This document shows, piece after piece, positions 1 through 5,587 of a stretch of 6,957 nt of DNA (position 1 is its first letter; the number at the start of each line of letters is the position of its first letter). The position numbers and the translations under genes were made by a program. The DNA comes from Salinirussus sp. (GTDB lineage Archaea > Halobacteriota > Halobacteria > Halobacteriales > Haloarculaceae): assembly GCA_028275005.1 (NCBI GenBank), contig JAQCNN010000090.1, positions 1 to 6,957 of the forward strand. The letters are read 5' to 3'. The notes beneath the pieces are model-generated. The model searched no databases. It was not told the origin of the DNA and saw only the letters and a list, made by a program, of their open reading frames with translations.

Positions 1-999
1 CATCTGGACGTTCATCTCGTCGCCTTTGTGCATCGCCTGCACCTCCACCTCCTTCTTGCAGGCGACCGGACAGGAGTGACAGGTCGGCTCGTCGACCAGG
101 ATGTTCTCCCGGACGTGCTCGCCGGAGACCAGTTCGGCGTCGATGTCGACACCTTCCGAGTCGCTCATCGAGCGCGTCGAGGAGTACTGGCCGTTCTTCG
201 TCGGGAGCCCGTCCATCTCCTCGGTGACGTTCATCAGGACGTTTGTCCCGTACATCGAGAGCCCGCCCTCGTTTGGCGCGGTGACGTCGGACTCCTGGAT
301 GAGCTGCATCGCCTGCTTGTGGCCCTCCCGGAAGGTCTCGGGGTCGGCGGGCTTTTGCATCTCCGTCGAGGCCTTGACGACGACCGCCTTGAGATTCTTC
401 GACCCCATGACGGCGCCCGTCCCGCCCCGGCCGGAGGCGCGGTCGTCCTCGTTGACGATGCAGGCGTACCGGACCTCGTTCTCCCCGCCGGGCCCGACCG
501 CCATCGCCGAGAGGTTCTTGCCGTACTCGCCGTCGAGCTCGGACTCGATGTCGTCCATCGTCGCGTGGACGCCCTGCCCCCACAGGTGTGAGGCGTCACG
601 GAGTTCGACCTCGCCGTCCTCGACGTAGGCGTAGACCGGCTCCTCGGCCTCACCCTCGACCAGGAGACCGTCAAAGCCGGCCCACTTCAGCCGCGCCCCC
701 GACCAGCCGCCGTGGTGGGAGTCGGTCACCTGTCCCTCGATCGGCGACTTCGTACAGATGGCGATCCGGCCGCTCATCGTCACCTGCGTCCCCGTCAGTG
801 GCCCGTTCATGAACGCGAGGAGGTTGTCCGGCCCCAGCGGGTCCACATCCGGCCCCTGGTCGAAGACGTACTTCACGCCGAGTCCGCGCGCACCGATATA
901 CTTCTTTGCATCCTCGTCGTCGACGCCCTCGTAGGCCACCTCGCCGTCACTGAGGTCGACTCGCGCCACGTGGTCGTGGAAGCCACCTAGGTCGGTCAT
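1..999 (-). CDS. aor: Aldehyde:ferredoxin oxidoreductase, N-terminal part (cut by left window edge)
   Basis: Continuous open frame of 333 codons from an ATG at 999 running off the left edge exactly at a codon boundary. AOR family enzymes oxidise aldehydes to carboxylic acids and pass electrons to ferredoxin, using a metal held by two pterins (tungsten in the characterised archaeal members) plus a 4Fe-4S cluster; cytoplasmic. Seen: an N-terminal YIGARGLGVKY segment (about residues 34-44), a GGWSGARLKWAGFDGLLVEG segment matching the family's pterin-binding N-domain, GRGGTGAVMGSKNLKA at residues 190-205, and a CxxCxxxC cluster motif at C307, C310 and C314, close to C288/C291/C295 of Pyrococcus AOR. 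Family members are about 600 residues, so roughly the second half, with the fourth cluster cysteine, lies outside. The start fits the family N-terminus and an AT-rich TATA-like box upstream. It is divergent from the thioesterase gene. Which metal it uses, and its substrate, cannot be read from the sequence. Confidence 0.93.
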   Translation of the reverse strand, partial: MTDLGGFHDHVARVDLSDGEVAYEGVDDEDAKKYIGARGLGVKYVFDQGPDVDPLGPDNLLAFMNGPLTGTQVTMSGRIAICTKSPIEGQVTDSHHGGWSGARLKWAGFDGLLVEGEAEEPVYAYVEDGEVELRDASHLWGQGVHATMDDIESELDGEYGKNLSAMAVGPGGENEVRYACIVNEDDRASGRGGTGAVMGSKNLKAVVVKASTEMQKPADPETFREGHKQAMQLIQESDVTAPNEGGLSMYGTNVLMNVTEEMDGLPTKNGQYSSTRSMSDSEGVDIDAELVSGEHVRENILVDEPTCHSCPVACKKEVEVQAMHKGDEMNVQM

Positions 1000-1030
1000 G
1001 ATACTCTATCACATACCACGATTCGGGAGC

Positions 1031-1042
1031 CACTTAATAATT
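1031..1042 (-). promoter_or_regulatory. TATA-like box of the AOR gene
   Basis: On the minus strand this reads AATTATTAAGTG, the most AT-rich stretch in this GC-rich window. Its centre is about 38 bases before the AOR ATG at 999. With the usual archaeal spacing of about 25-27 bases to the transcription start, the mRNA would carry a short leader of about 10 bases. No GGAGG-type ribosome site precedes the ATG. Confidence 0.6.
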
Positions 1043-1179
1043 CTGTCCGACCGCCTCAAACTGGCGTATGCCGGGGCCCAGGCGGTCTGACACGGAGAGC
1101 GTTCAGTGCAGACACAACGGGGTGGTGTGTCACGCCCGGCAGCGCTGGTGCCGCCTGCGGGCGGGGTCGACCGGCACGG

Positions 1180-1186
1180 TTAACTT
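1180..1186 (+). promoter_or_regulatory. TATA-like box of the thioesterase gene
   Basis: The sequence TTAACTT lies in GC-rich surroundings, with its centre about 26 bases before the ATG at 1209. At archaeal spacing, transcription would start at or next to the ATG, giving a leaderless mRNA. This supports 1209 rather than 1068 as the true start. Confidence 0.55.
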
Positions 1187-1208
1187 CGAGACGGGCGCCA
1201 CGCGGGGT

Positions 1209-1637
1209 ATGGACCTACCACAGATCTGGGAGAACAGGGTCAGGTTCGAGGAGACCGACCGGCAGGGGATCGTCTTCTACGGCAACTACGTCACCTTCCA
1301 GGACGAGACAATCACGCAGTACTTTCGCGAGACCGGCGTCGGCTACCCCGACATCGAGAGCCGGGGCTGGGATGTCCACGTCGTGAACGTCGAGTTGAAC
1401 TACCACGGCCAGGCCGACGTCGGCGACGAACTCGTCCACGGGGCCCGGGTCGACTCCTTTGGCACCTCGAGCATGACCTTCGAGTACGCCGCCCACCAGG
1501 CCGACAACGGCTCGCGTATTGCCGACGGGACGGTCACCCACGTCACCGTCGATCCGGCGACCGGCGACCCGGTCCGGGTTCCCGAGGAGTTCCGGGAGAC
1601 GGTCCGGCGGTTCCAGGACGAACCACCCACGGAGTGA
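1209..1637 (+). CDS. Hot-dog fold acyl-CoA thioesterase (4HBT/YbgC type)
   Basis: 142-residue protein, a typical length for single-domain 4HBT thioesterases, which hydrolyse acyl-CoA or aryl-CoA thioesters in the cytoplasm as hot-dog fold oligomers. The N-terminal motif FEETDRQGIVFYGNY (residues 13-27) matches the family signature. D17 stands where the catalytic aspartate (Asp17) of the Pseudomonas 4-hydroxybenzoyl-CoA thioesterase lies. The hot-dog helix follows (YVTFQDETITQYF), then strands such as VVNVELNYHGQADVGDEL and TVTHVTVDP. I chose the ATG at 1209 because it fits the family N-terminus and the TATA-like box 26 bases upstream; the frame is open back to 1068 but those residues are basic and family-atypical. 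The gene precedes moaC on the same strand with a 55-base gap, so read-through is possible. No Moco role is known to me for this family, and its substrate is unknown. Confidence 0.88.
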   Translation: MDLPQIWENRVRFEETDRQGIVFYGNYVTFQDETITQYFRETGVGYPDIESRGWDVHVVNVELNYHGQADVGDELVHGARVDSFGTSSMTFEYAAHQADNGSRIADGTVTHVTVDPATGDPVRVPEEFRETVRRFQDEPPTE

Positions 1638-1660
1638 CGGCTACCCACCTGAGGGTGACA

Positions 1661-1668
1661 AGCTACAA
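1661..1668 (+). promoter_or_regulatory. Weak TATA-like element before moaC
   Basis: CTACAACC, preceded by GACAAG, is centred about 29 bases before the moaC ATG. It is a poor TATA match and is called mainly because its spacing agrees with the other genes of the window. moaC could instead be transcribed with the thioesterase gene. Confidence 0.3.
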
Positions 1669-1692
1669 CCCTCCGGCCGCCAACTATGGGGT

Positions 1693-2175
1693 ATGAGCGA
1701 CGACCTCACCCACACCGACGGGTCCGGCGAGGCACAGATGGTCGACGTGGGCGACAAACCCGACACGCGGCGCCGGGCGGTCGCGGCCGGCCGGCTGGAA
1801 CTCCGGCCGGCGACGGTCGAGGCGGTCAGCGACGACGACGTCGAGAAGGGCAACGTCCTCGCCACCGCCCGCGTCGGCGCGGTCCAGGCAGTCAAACACA
1901 CCTGGGAGACGGTCCCGATGTGTCACCAGATCCCGATCACGAACGTCGAGGCGGACTTCTCGCTGGACGCCGCGGCCGGGACCGTCGGCCTCGAGGTGGC
2001 GGTCGAGACGACCGGCAAGACCGGCTGTGAGATGGAGGCCATCGAGGGTGTGACAACGGGGCTGAACGTCGTCCTCGATATGGTGAAGGCGGCCGAGAAG
2101 GACGAGCACGGGCAGTACCCCGAGACCCGGCTCACGGACGTTCGGGTCGTCGAGAAGGTGAAACGGGAGAGCTGA
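1693..2175 (+). CDS. moaC: Cyclic pyranopterin monophosphate synthase MoaC
   Basis: 160 residues, the normal length for MoaC. Together with MoaA it converts GTP to cyclic pyranopterin monophosphate (cPMP), the first step of Moco synthesis: MoaA makes 3',8-cyclo-7,8-dihydro-GTP and MoaC rearranges it. Seen: N-terminal GSGEAQMVDVGDKPDTRR; KGNVLATARVGAVQAVKHTW with K52; PMCHQIPI with H78; TGKTGCEMEAIEGV; and DMVKAAEKD with D129 and K132. By alignment these match the E. coli active-site residues K51, H77, D128 and K131, so the enzyme should be active. The ATG at 1693 gives the family N-terminus (THTDGSGEA). The frame is open further upstream to 1519, but that part overlaps the thioesterase gene and is a shadow. 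The gene ends 23 bases from the end of convergent moaA, its partner in the pathway. Confidence 0.97.
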   Translation: MSDDLTHTDGSGEAQMVDVGDKPDTRRRAVAAGRLELRPATVEAVSDDDVEKGNVLATARVGAVQAVKHTWETVPMCHQIPITNVEADFSLDAAAGTVGLEVAVETTGKTGCEMEAIEGVTTGLNVVLDMVKAAEKDEHGQYPETRLTDVRVVEKVKRES

Positions 2176-2198
2176 GCGGCGACGGTCGGGGGCGGGCC

Positions 2199-3236
2199 TC
2201 AGTCGTCGGCGGTCGCGGGCTTTTTCACGTACTTCTCGTTCAGCACCCACTCGCCGTCCTCCTCGACGAGATACTCGCCGTAGTAGGGGACCCGGTTGGC
2301 GACGGTCTCCCGGAAGGTCTCCCGGATCTCGGGTTTGGTCATCTCACCCATCGGGCGGTGGTCGTCGCCGCGGTTCAGACAGCCCTTCAGCTTGCCGTCG
2401 TGGGTCACCCGGACGCGCTCGCAGTTGGCACAGAACTCCTCGTTTTCGACGGGGTCGACGATCTCGACCATCCCCTCGCCCGACGCCGCCGTCTCGCCCT
2501 CCGGCTCGACATCCGGGCCGGCCACCTCCTCGCCGTCGGGGCTGACGTAGTAGCGCCGGCGGTCGTGCATGTCGCGGCGTTCGACACGGTCGGCCTGCTC
2601 CTCCAACCAGCCGTGAACCCGGTCGATATCGACCGCCCAGTCGGGGTTGCCGACGAGTTCGGGCATATACTCGATGAGCTGGAGCTGGAGCCCGTCGTTC
2701 GCGGCGACGTGGTCGACCATCTGCGGGATGTAGCCCGCGGTCGCCTCGAAGACCACCATATTCAGCTTGACAGGGGCAAGCCCCGCCTCCAGCGCCGCCT
2801 CGACACCCTCGACGACCTGCTCGTAGGCGCCGGTCTTCGTGACCGCCGCAAAGTCGTCGGCGTCGAGTGCGTCCTGGGAGACGTTGACCCGCTCCAGTCC
2901 CGCGGCCTTCAGCTCCGGGGCCCGGCCGGGGAGGAAGGTGCCGTTGGTCGTCATCGAGACCTCCATGGCGTCGGGTGTTCGCCGGATGATCTCCTCCAAG
3001 TCCTGTCGGAGCATCGGCTCGCCGCCGGTGAACTTCACCGCCTCGACATCGAACTCCCGGGCGACCTCGAGGAACCGGACGACATCGTCGGTACCCATCT
3101 CGTGGTCCTGGGCGTCCATCGGGCCGCGGGTGTCGCCCAGCCCCTCGTTGTGGCAGTAGACGCAGTCGAAGTTACACCGGTCAGTCAGCGAGACCCGCAC
3201 GCCAGAGACTTCCCGGCCGAAATCGTCCACAAGCAT
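2199..3236 (-). CDS. moaA: GTP 3',8-cyclase MoaA (radical SAM)
   Basis: 345 residues, normal for MoaA. It uses S-adenosylmethionine and two 4Fe-4S clusters to cyclise GTP, the first committed step of Moco synthesis. The N-terminal radical SAM motif is CNFDCVYC (C21, C25, C28), followed by the KFTGGEP SAM-binding motif (68-74). The C-terminal cluster motif is CANCERVRVTHDGKLKGC (C269, C272, C286), with the same CX2CX13C spacing as the S. aureus enzyme. R274 and R276 align with its GTP-binding R266 and R268. Residues 232-255 form an acidic, low-complexity stretch before the second cluster that may be a haloarchaeal insert. The protein ends in PATADD and lacks the C-terminal Gly-Gly known from MoaA/MOCS1A. 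The ATG at 3236 leaves the usual short lead (MLVDDFGR) before the radical SAM motif. It is convergent with moaC and divergent from moeA. Confidence 0.96.
   Translation of the reverse strand: MLVDDFGREVSGVRVSLTDRCNFDCVYCHNEGLGDTRGPMDAQDHEMGTDDVVRFLEVAREFDVEAVKFTGGEPMLRQDLEEIIRRTPDAMEVSMTTNGTFLPGRAPELKAAGLERVNVSQDALDADDFAAVTKTGAYEQVVEGVEAALEAGLAPVKLNMVVFEATAGYIPQMVDHVAANDGLQLQLIEYMPELVGNPDWAVDIDRVHGWLEEQADRVERRDMHDRRRYYVSPDGEEVAGPDVEPEGETAASGEGMVEIVDPVENEEFCANCERVRVTHDGKLKGCLNRGDDHRPMGEMTKPEIRETFRETVANRVPYYGEYLVEEDGEWVLNEKYVKKPATADD
2221..2225 (+). terminator. Possible T-tract terminator of moaC
   Basis: A TTTTT run lies 46 bases after the moaC stop, inside the 3' end of moaA on the other strand. 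Archaeal transcription often ends at T-tracts without a hairpin. Five Ts is short, and the run also encodes lysines of MoaA on the opposite strand, so this is weak. Confidence 0.22.
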
Positions 3237-3262
3237 CGGTCACTGGCGATTCAACACCCACA

Positions 3263-3272
3263 GGTTAAAATC
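3263..3272 (-). promoter_or_regulatory. TATA-like box of moaA
   Basis: On the minus strand this reads GATTTTAACC, a good archaeal TATA match, centred about 31 bases before the moaA ATG at 3236. It predicts a leader of only about 5 bases. The 132-base gap 3237-3368 holds this promoter and that of divergent moeA. Confidence 0.6.
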
Positions 3273-3337
3273 TATCCCACGTCCCGGGCGGCCTCGACGG
3301 CGGTTACCGGCTCTGACCCGCCGTCGACAGGGGCCAC

Positions 3338-3347
3338 CTTTTCAATC
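3338..3347 (+). promoter_or_regulatory. TATA-like box of moeA
   Basis: CTTTTCAATC, centred about 26 bases before the moeA ATG at 3369, in otherwise GC-rich sequence. The spacing predicts a leaderless transcript starting at or next to the ATG. Confidence 0.5.
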
Positions 3348-3368
3348 GCGCGCCGCAAACAGCGGTGT

Positions 3369-4580
3369 ATGACCAACGAGTTCGACGACGTTGCCCGCCT
3401 GGCAGAGGCCCGCGAGCGGTTACAGGAGGTCGTAGCGTCGGGCGACAGCGAGACAGTTTCGGTCGGTGCGGCGGCCGGCCGAACCCTCGCCGCGCCGGTG
3501 CGGGCACGGCGTGCGGTCCCCCACTACGAGCGGGCGGCGATGGACGGCTACGCGGTCCGGGCCGAGGACACCCAGCGGGCCGGTCGGTCGCCGGTCGCAC
3601 TCGATGTGACCGCGGAGGACGTCGGCCCCCGGAACGCGGCCCAGGTCCACACCGGGAGCCACCTGCCCGACGGCGCCGACGCCGTGGTGATGGTCGAGCA
3701 GACCCGGGACTTTGGCGACACGGTCGAGGTGGAGGCGTCGGTCACACCCGGCGAGAACGTCGCCCCGGTCGGCGAGGACGTCGACACCGACCAGCACCTC
3801 TACGACACCGGTCACCGGCTGGCAGCGGCCGACCTCGGCCTGTTACGGGGGGCCGGCTACGACGAGGTCGAGGTCTACGAGCGCCCCCGGGTCAGTGTCG
3901 TCCCCACGGGCGAGGAACTCGTCCCGGCCGGCGAGGAGCCCGAGCCCGGCGAGATCGTCGAGACCAACGGCCTGAGCGTCGCCCGGCTGGTCGAGCGCTG
4001 GGGCGGGCAGGCAACCTACCGGGAGATCGTGACCGACGATATCGACGCCCTCGGGGCGGCCATCGACCGCGACACCGACCACGATATCGTTGTCACGACG
4101 GGGGGGACGTCGGTCGGCGAGCGGGACCTGCTCCCGGCGGTCGTCGGGGAGCGTGGCTCCGTCGAGGTGCACGGCCTGGCGGTCAGGCCCGGCCACCCCG
4201 CCGGCTTTGGCGTCGTCGACGACACGCTCGTGTTGATGCTGCCGGGCTACCCGGTCTCCTGTCTGGTCGTCGCGACCCAGTTGCTCCGGCCAGCCCTGGC
4301 CCGCGCCGGCGGCTTCGACCCCGACCCGATACCGAGGACCCCCGGTGTCCTCGAGCGAAAGGTGCCGAGTGAACCCGGGATGCGCACCTTCGCGCGGGTC
4401 TCCGTCGAAGGGCCGGAGGCGGACGGCGAACAGGCAACGGTGACGCCGACCCGGACCTCCGGTGCCGGCGTCCTGTCGAGTGTGACACTGTCGGACGGCT
4501 GGGTCGTCGTCCCCGAGGGGTCGGAGGGCTACGAGGCCGGGCGCGAGGTCGCCGTCGAGCGCTGGGACTGGGAACCCTGA
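3369..4580 (+). CDS. moeA: Molybdopterin molybdenumtransferase MoeA, compact paralogue
   Basis: 403 residues, the usual length of stand-alone MoeA (E. coli about 411). MoeA inserts molybdate (or tungstate) into adenylylated molybdopterin. Seen in order: AAMDGYAV with D59, which aligns with catalytic D59 of E. coli; HTGSHLPDGADAVVMVEQ; PTGEELV (179-185); TTGGTSVGERD (243-253), with D253 aligning with E. coli D259; LPGYPVS; and a C-terminal domain IV (SGAGVLSS, WVVVPEG). Oddity: the motif usually written KPGKP reads RPGHP (273-277), so R273 replaces the lysine equivalent to E. coli K279 and His replaces the second lysine. The second MoeA of this window keeps KPGKP. The ATG at 3369 fits the family N-terminus and the TATA-like box. 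The frame is open back to 2358, but only as antisense to moaA. It is divergent from moaA; its end is 30 bases from that of convergent mobB-moaE. Confidence 0.95.
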   Translation: MTNEFDDVARLAEARERLQEVVASGDSETVSVGAAAGRTLAAPVRARRAVPHYERAAMDGYAVRAEDTQRAGRSPVALDVTAEDVGPRNAAQVHTGSHLPDGADAVVMVEQTRDFGDTVEVEASVTPGENVAPVGEDVDTDQHLYDTGHRLAAADLGLLRGAGYDEVEVYERPRVSVVPTGEELVPAGEEPEPGEIVETNGLSVARLVERWGGQATYREIVTDDIDALGAAIDRDTDHDIVVTTGGTSVGERDLLPAVVGERGSVEVHGLAVRPGHPAGFGVVDDTLVLMLPGYPVSCLVVATQLLRPALARAGGFDPDPIPRTPGVLERKVPSEPGMRTFARVSVEGPEADGEQATVTPTRTSGAGVLSSVTLSDGWVVVPEGSEGYEAGREVAVERWDWEP

Positions 4581-4610
4581 CCGAGGCGAGGCGGATGGGG
4601 TCTCACCGTG

Positions 4611-5477
4611 TCAGTCCTCGGCACTCGCGTCGGGGGGCTCGACCCCGGTGTCGTGCTGGTGGGCCCAGAACTCGTCGGTGACGGTGACCTCCTTCTTGAA
4701 CAGCGGGACCTCGGCTTTCAGGCGGTTGATCCCGTCCTCGACGGTCTCGAAGGCCTCCTCGCGGTGGCCCGCGAGCACGACGACGAAGACGATATCCTCC
4801 CCGGATTCGACGACGCCGGTCCGGTGGTGTAACAGGACCTCGTAGATCCCCTCGCGGGCCGCCAGGTCCGCCCGGATCGCCGCCATCTGTTCCGCCGCCA
4901 CACCGTCGTACTTCTCGAACTCGAGCAGTTCGGTCGCCTCGTCCTCGGGCCCCTCTTTCATGCGGACCCGGCCGGTGAAGGTGGCGATCGCCCCGGAGTA
5001 CACCGCCTCCGGCGACCGCTTTGCCTGTGCCACCAGCGAGCCAAGCGTCTCGAAGGGTTCCCTCTCCTCGAGGGCGGCGACCACGGCGTCGAGATCCACC
5101 GCGTCGGCCTCGGGCGCGGCGGCGACCGTCTCGCCGTCGTGGTCGCGGCCGCCGAGTGCAACCGTCGGGATGGCGGCCCCGCTGTACCCCTCGACCAGTG
5201 TGTAGTCGTAGTCGGGTGCGAGTGACTCGAGTACGTCCTCAAGGGTGCGGTCCTCGCCGGTCGCGAACCACGCGCCGTCGTCGGTGACCGCGTGGGTCTC
5301 CGCGGCGCCGGCCGTCCGGTGACGGTAGGTGTCCTTTCCCTCCCGGTCGATGTCGACGCCGTGGTCGACGTGTTTGACCGTCGCCACGCGACCACGGTCG
5401 GTGAGACGGTCGAGGAGGCGCTCGACCAGCGTCGTCTTTCCCGAGCCCGAGGGGCCGGCGATCCCGAGCAGTTTCAT
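4611..5477 (-). CDS. moaE: MobB-MoaE fusion: P-loop protein plus molybdopterin synthase catalytic subunit
   Basis: 288-residue fusion protein. N-terminal MobB domain (about 1-120): P-loop GPSGSGKTTL (8-17), KHVDHGVDIDREGKDTYRHRTAGA (35-58, family-typical) and TLVEGYSGAAIP (93-104). MobB binds GTP and is linked to the nucleotide-attachment step of Moco maturation. A short linker (about 120-145) leads to the MoaE domain (about 145-275): ATFTGRVR, LEFEKYDGVAAEQM, LLHHRTGVVESGED, VLAGHREEAFE and VPLFKKEVT. MoaE, with thiocarboxylated MoaD, converts cPMP to molybdopterin. K254 and K261 align with the two active-site lysines of the family (E. coli K119 matches K261). From memory, Haloferax volcanii has a similar fusion whose MoaE lysines accept the ubiquitin-like SAMP1, a MoaD-like protein. 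I chose ATG 5477 because it starts directly before the P-loop strand and lies 27 bases from a TATA-like box. The frame is open to 5624, but those residues overlap the moeA2 promoter. Confidence 0.95.
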   Translation of the reverse strand: MKLLGIAGPSGSGKTTLVERLLDRLTDRGRVATVKHVDHGVDIDREGKDTYRHRTAGAAETHAVTDDGAWFATGEDRTLEDVLESLAPDYDYTLVEGYSGAAIPTVALGGRDHDGETVAAAPEADAVDLDAVVAALEEREPFETLGSLVAQAKRSPEAVYSGAIATFTGRVRMKEGPEDEATELLEFEKYDGVAAEQMAAIRADLAAREGIYEVLLHHRTGVVESGEDIVFVVVLAGHREEAFETVEDGINRLKAEVPLFKKEVTVTDEFWAHQHDTGVEPPDASAED

Positions 5478-5500
5478 ACCCGCCCGTGGGACCGGGGCGG

Positions 5501-5507
5501 ATTTGTG
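5501..5507 (-). promoter_or_regulatory. TATA-like box of mobB-moaE
   Basis: On the minus strand this reads CACAAAT, centred about 27 bases before the ATG at 5477. It predicts a leaderless mRNA and supports the short start over the one at 5624. The 110-base gap 5478-5587 holds this and the divergent moeA2 promoter and nothing else I can define. Confidence 0.45.
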
Positions 5508-5555
5508 CCTGTCGCCGGGGCAGCGGCCCCGCTGTCGAGCACAGAGCGGAGGTGA

Positions 5556-5565
5556 GGCTTTTGCC
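5556..5565 (+). promoter_or_regulatory. TATA-like box of the second moeA
   Basis: GGCTTTTGCC, with its T-run centred about 27 bases before the ATG at 5588. A purine-rich GGAGGTGAGG stretch lies just upstream; it is too far from the start to be a ribosome site but could serve as a BRE-like element. Confidence 0.42.
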
Positions 5566-5587
5566 CCCGGGTCCCAAAGCAGGCGAC

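Larger units (their letters stand above)
1000..1208. other. Divergent intergenic region between AOR and thioesterase genes
   Basis: This 209-base gap holds the promoters of both flanking genes. An open frame extends the thioesterase frame back to an ATG at 1068, but its 47 extra residues are basic and contain three cysteines, unlike haloarchaeal proteins, so I treat it as non-coding. A small inverted repeat, GACACA at 1111-1116 and TGTGTC at 1126-1131 with a 9-base spacer, lies near the middle and could be a regulator site or chance. Apart from these I see nothing definable. Confidence 0.6.

Noticed and set aside
28..990. Several open frames on both strands across 28-990
   Set aside because: All overlap the AOR frame, which has clear family motifs through its whole visible length. 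The others have low-complexity Arg/Pro/Ser-rich or unfamiliar sequences typical of shadow frames in GC-rich DNA.
1068..1208. N-terminal extension of the thioesterase by 47 codons
   Set aside because: The residues are basic and Cys-containing, unlike the acidic proteins here. They contain the TATA-like box and lie before the family's normal N-terminus.
2358..3368. Long open frame on the plus strand running into moeA, giving a 740-codon frame
   Set aside because: It is antisense to moaA, which has all its Fe-S and SAM motifs. The MoeA family N-terminus, and a TATA-like box, mark the start at 3369. GC-rich codons with few stops explain the open frame.
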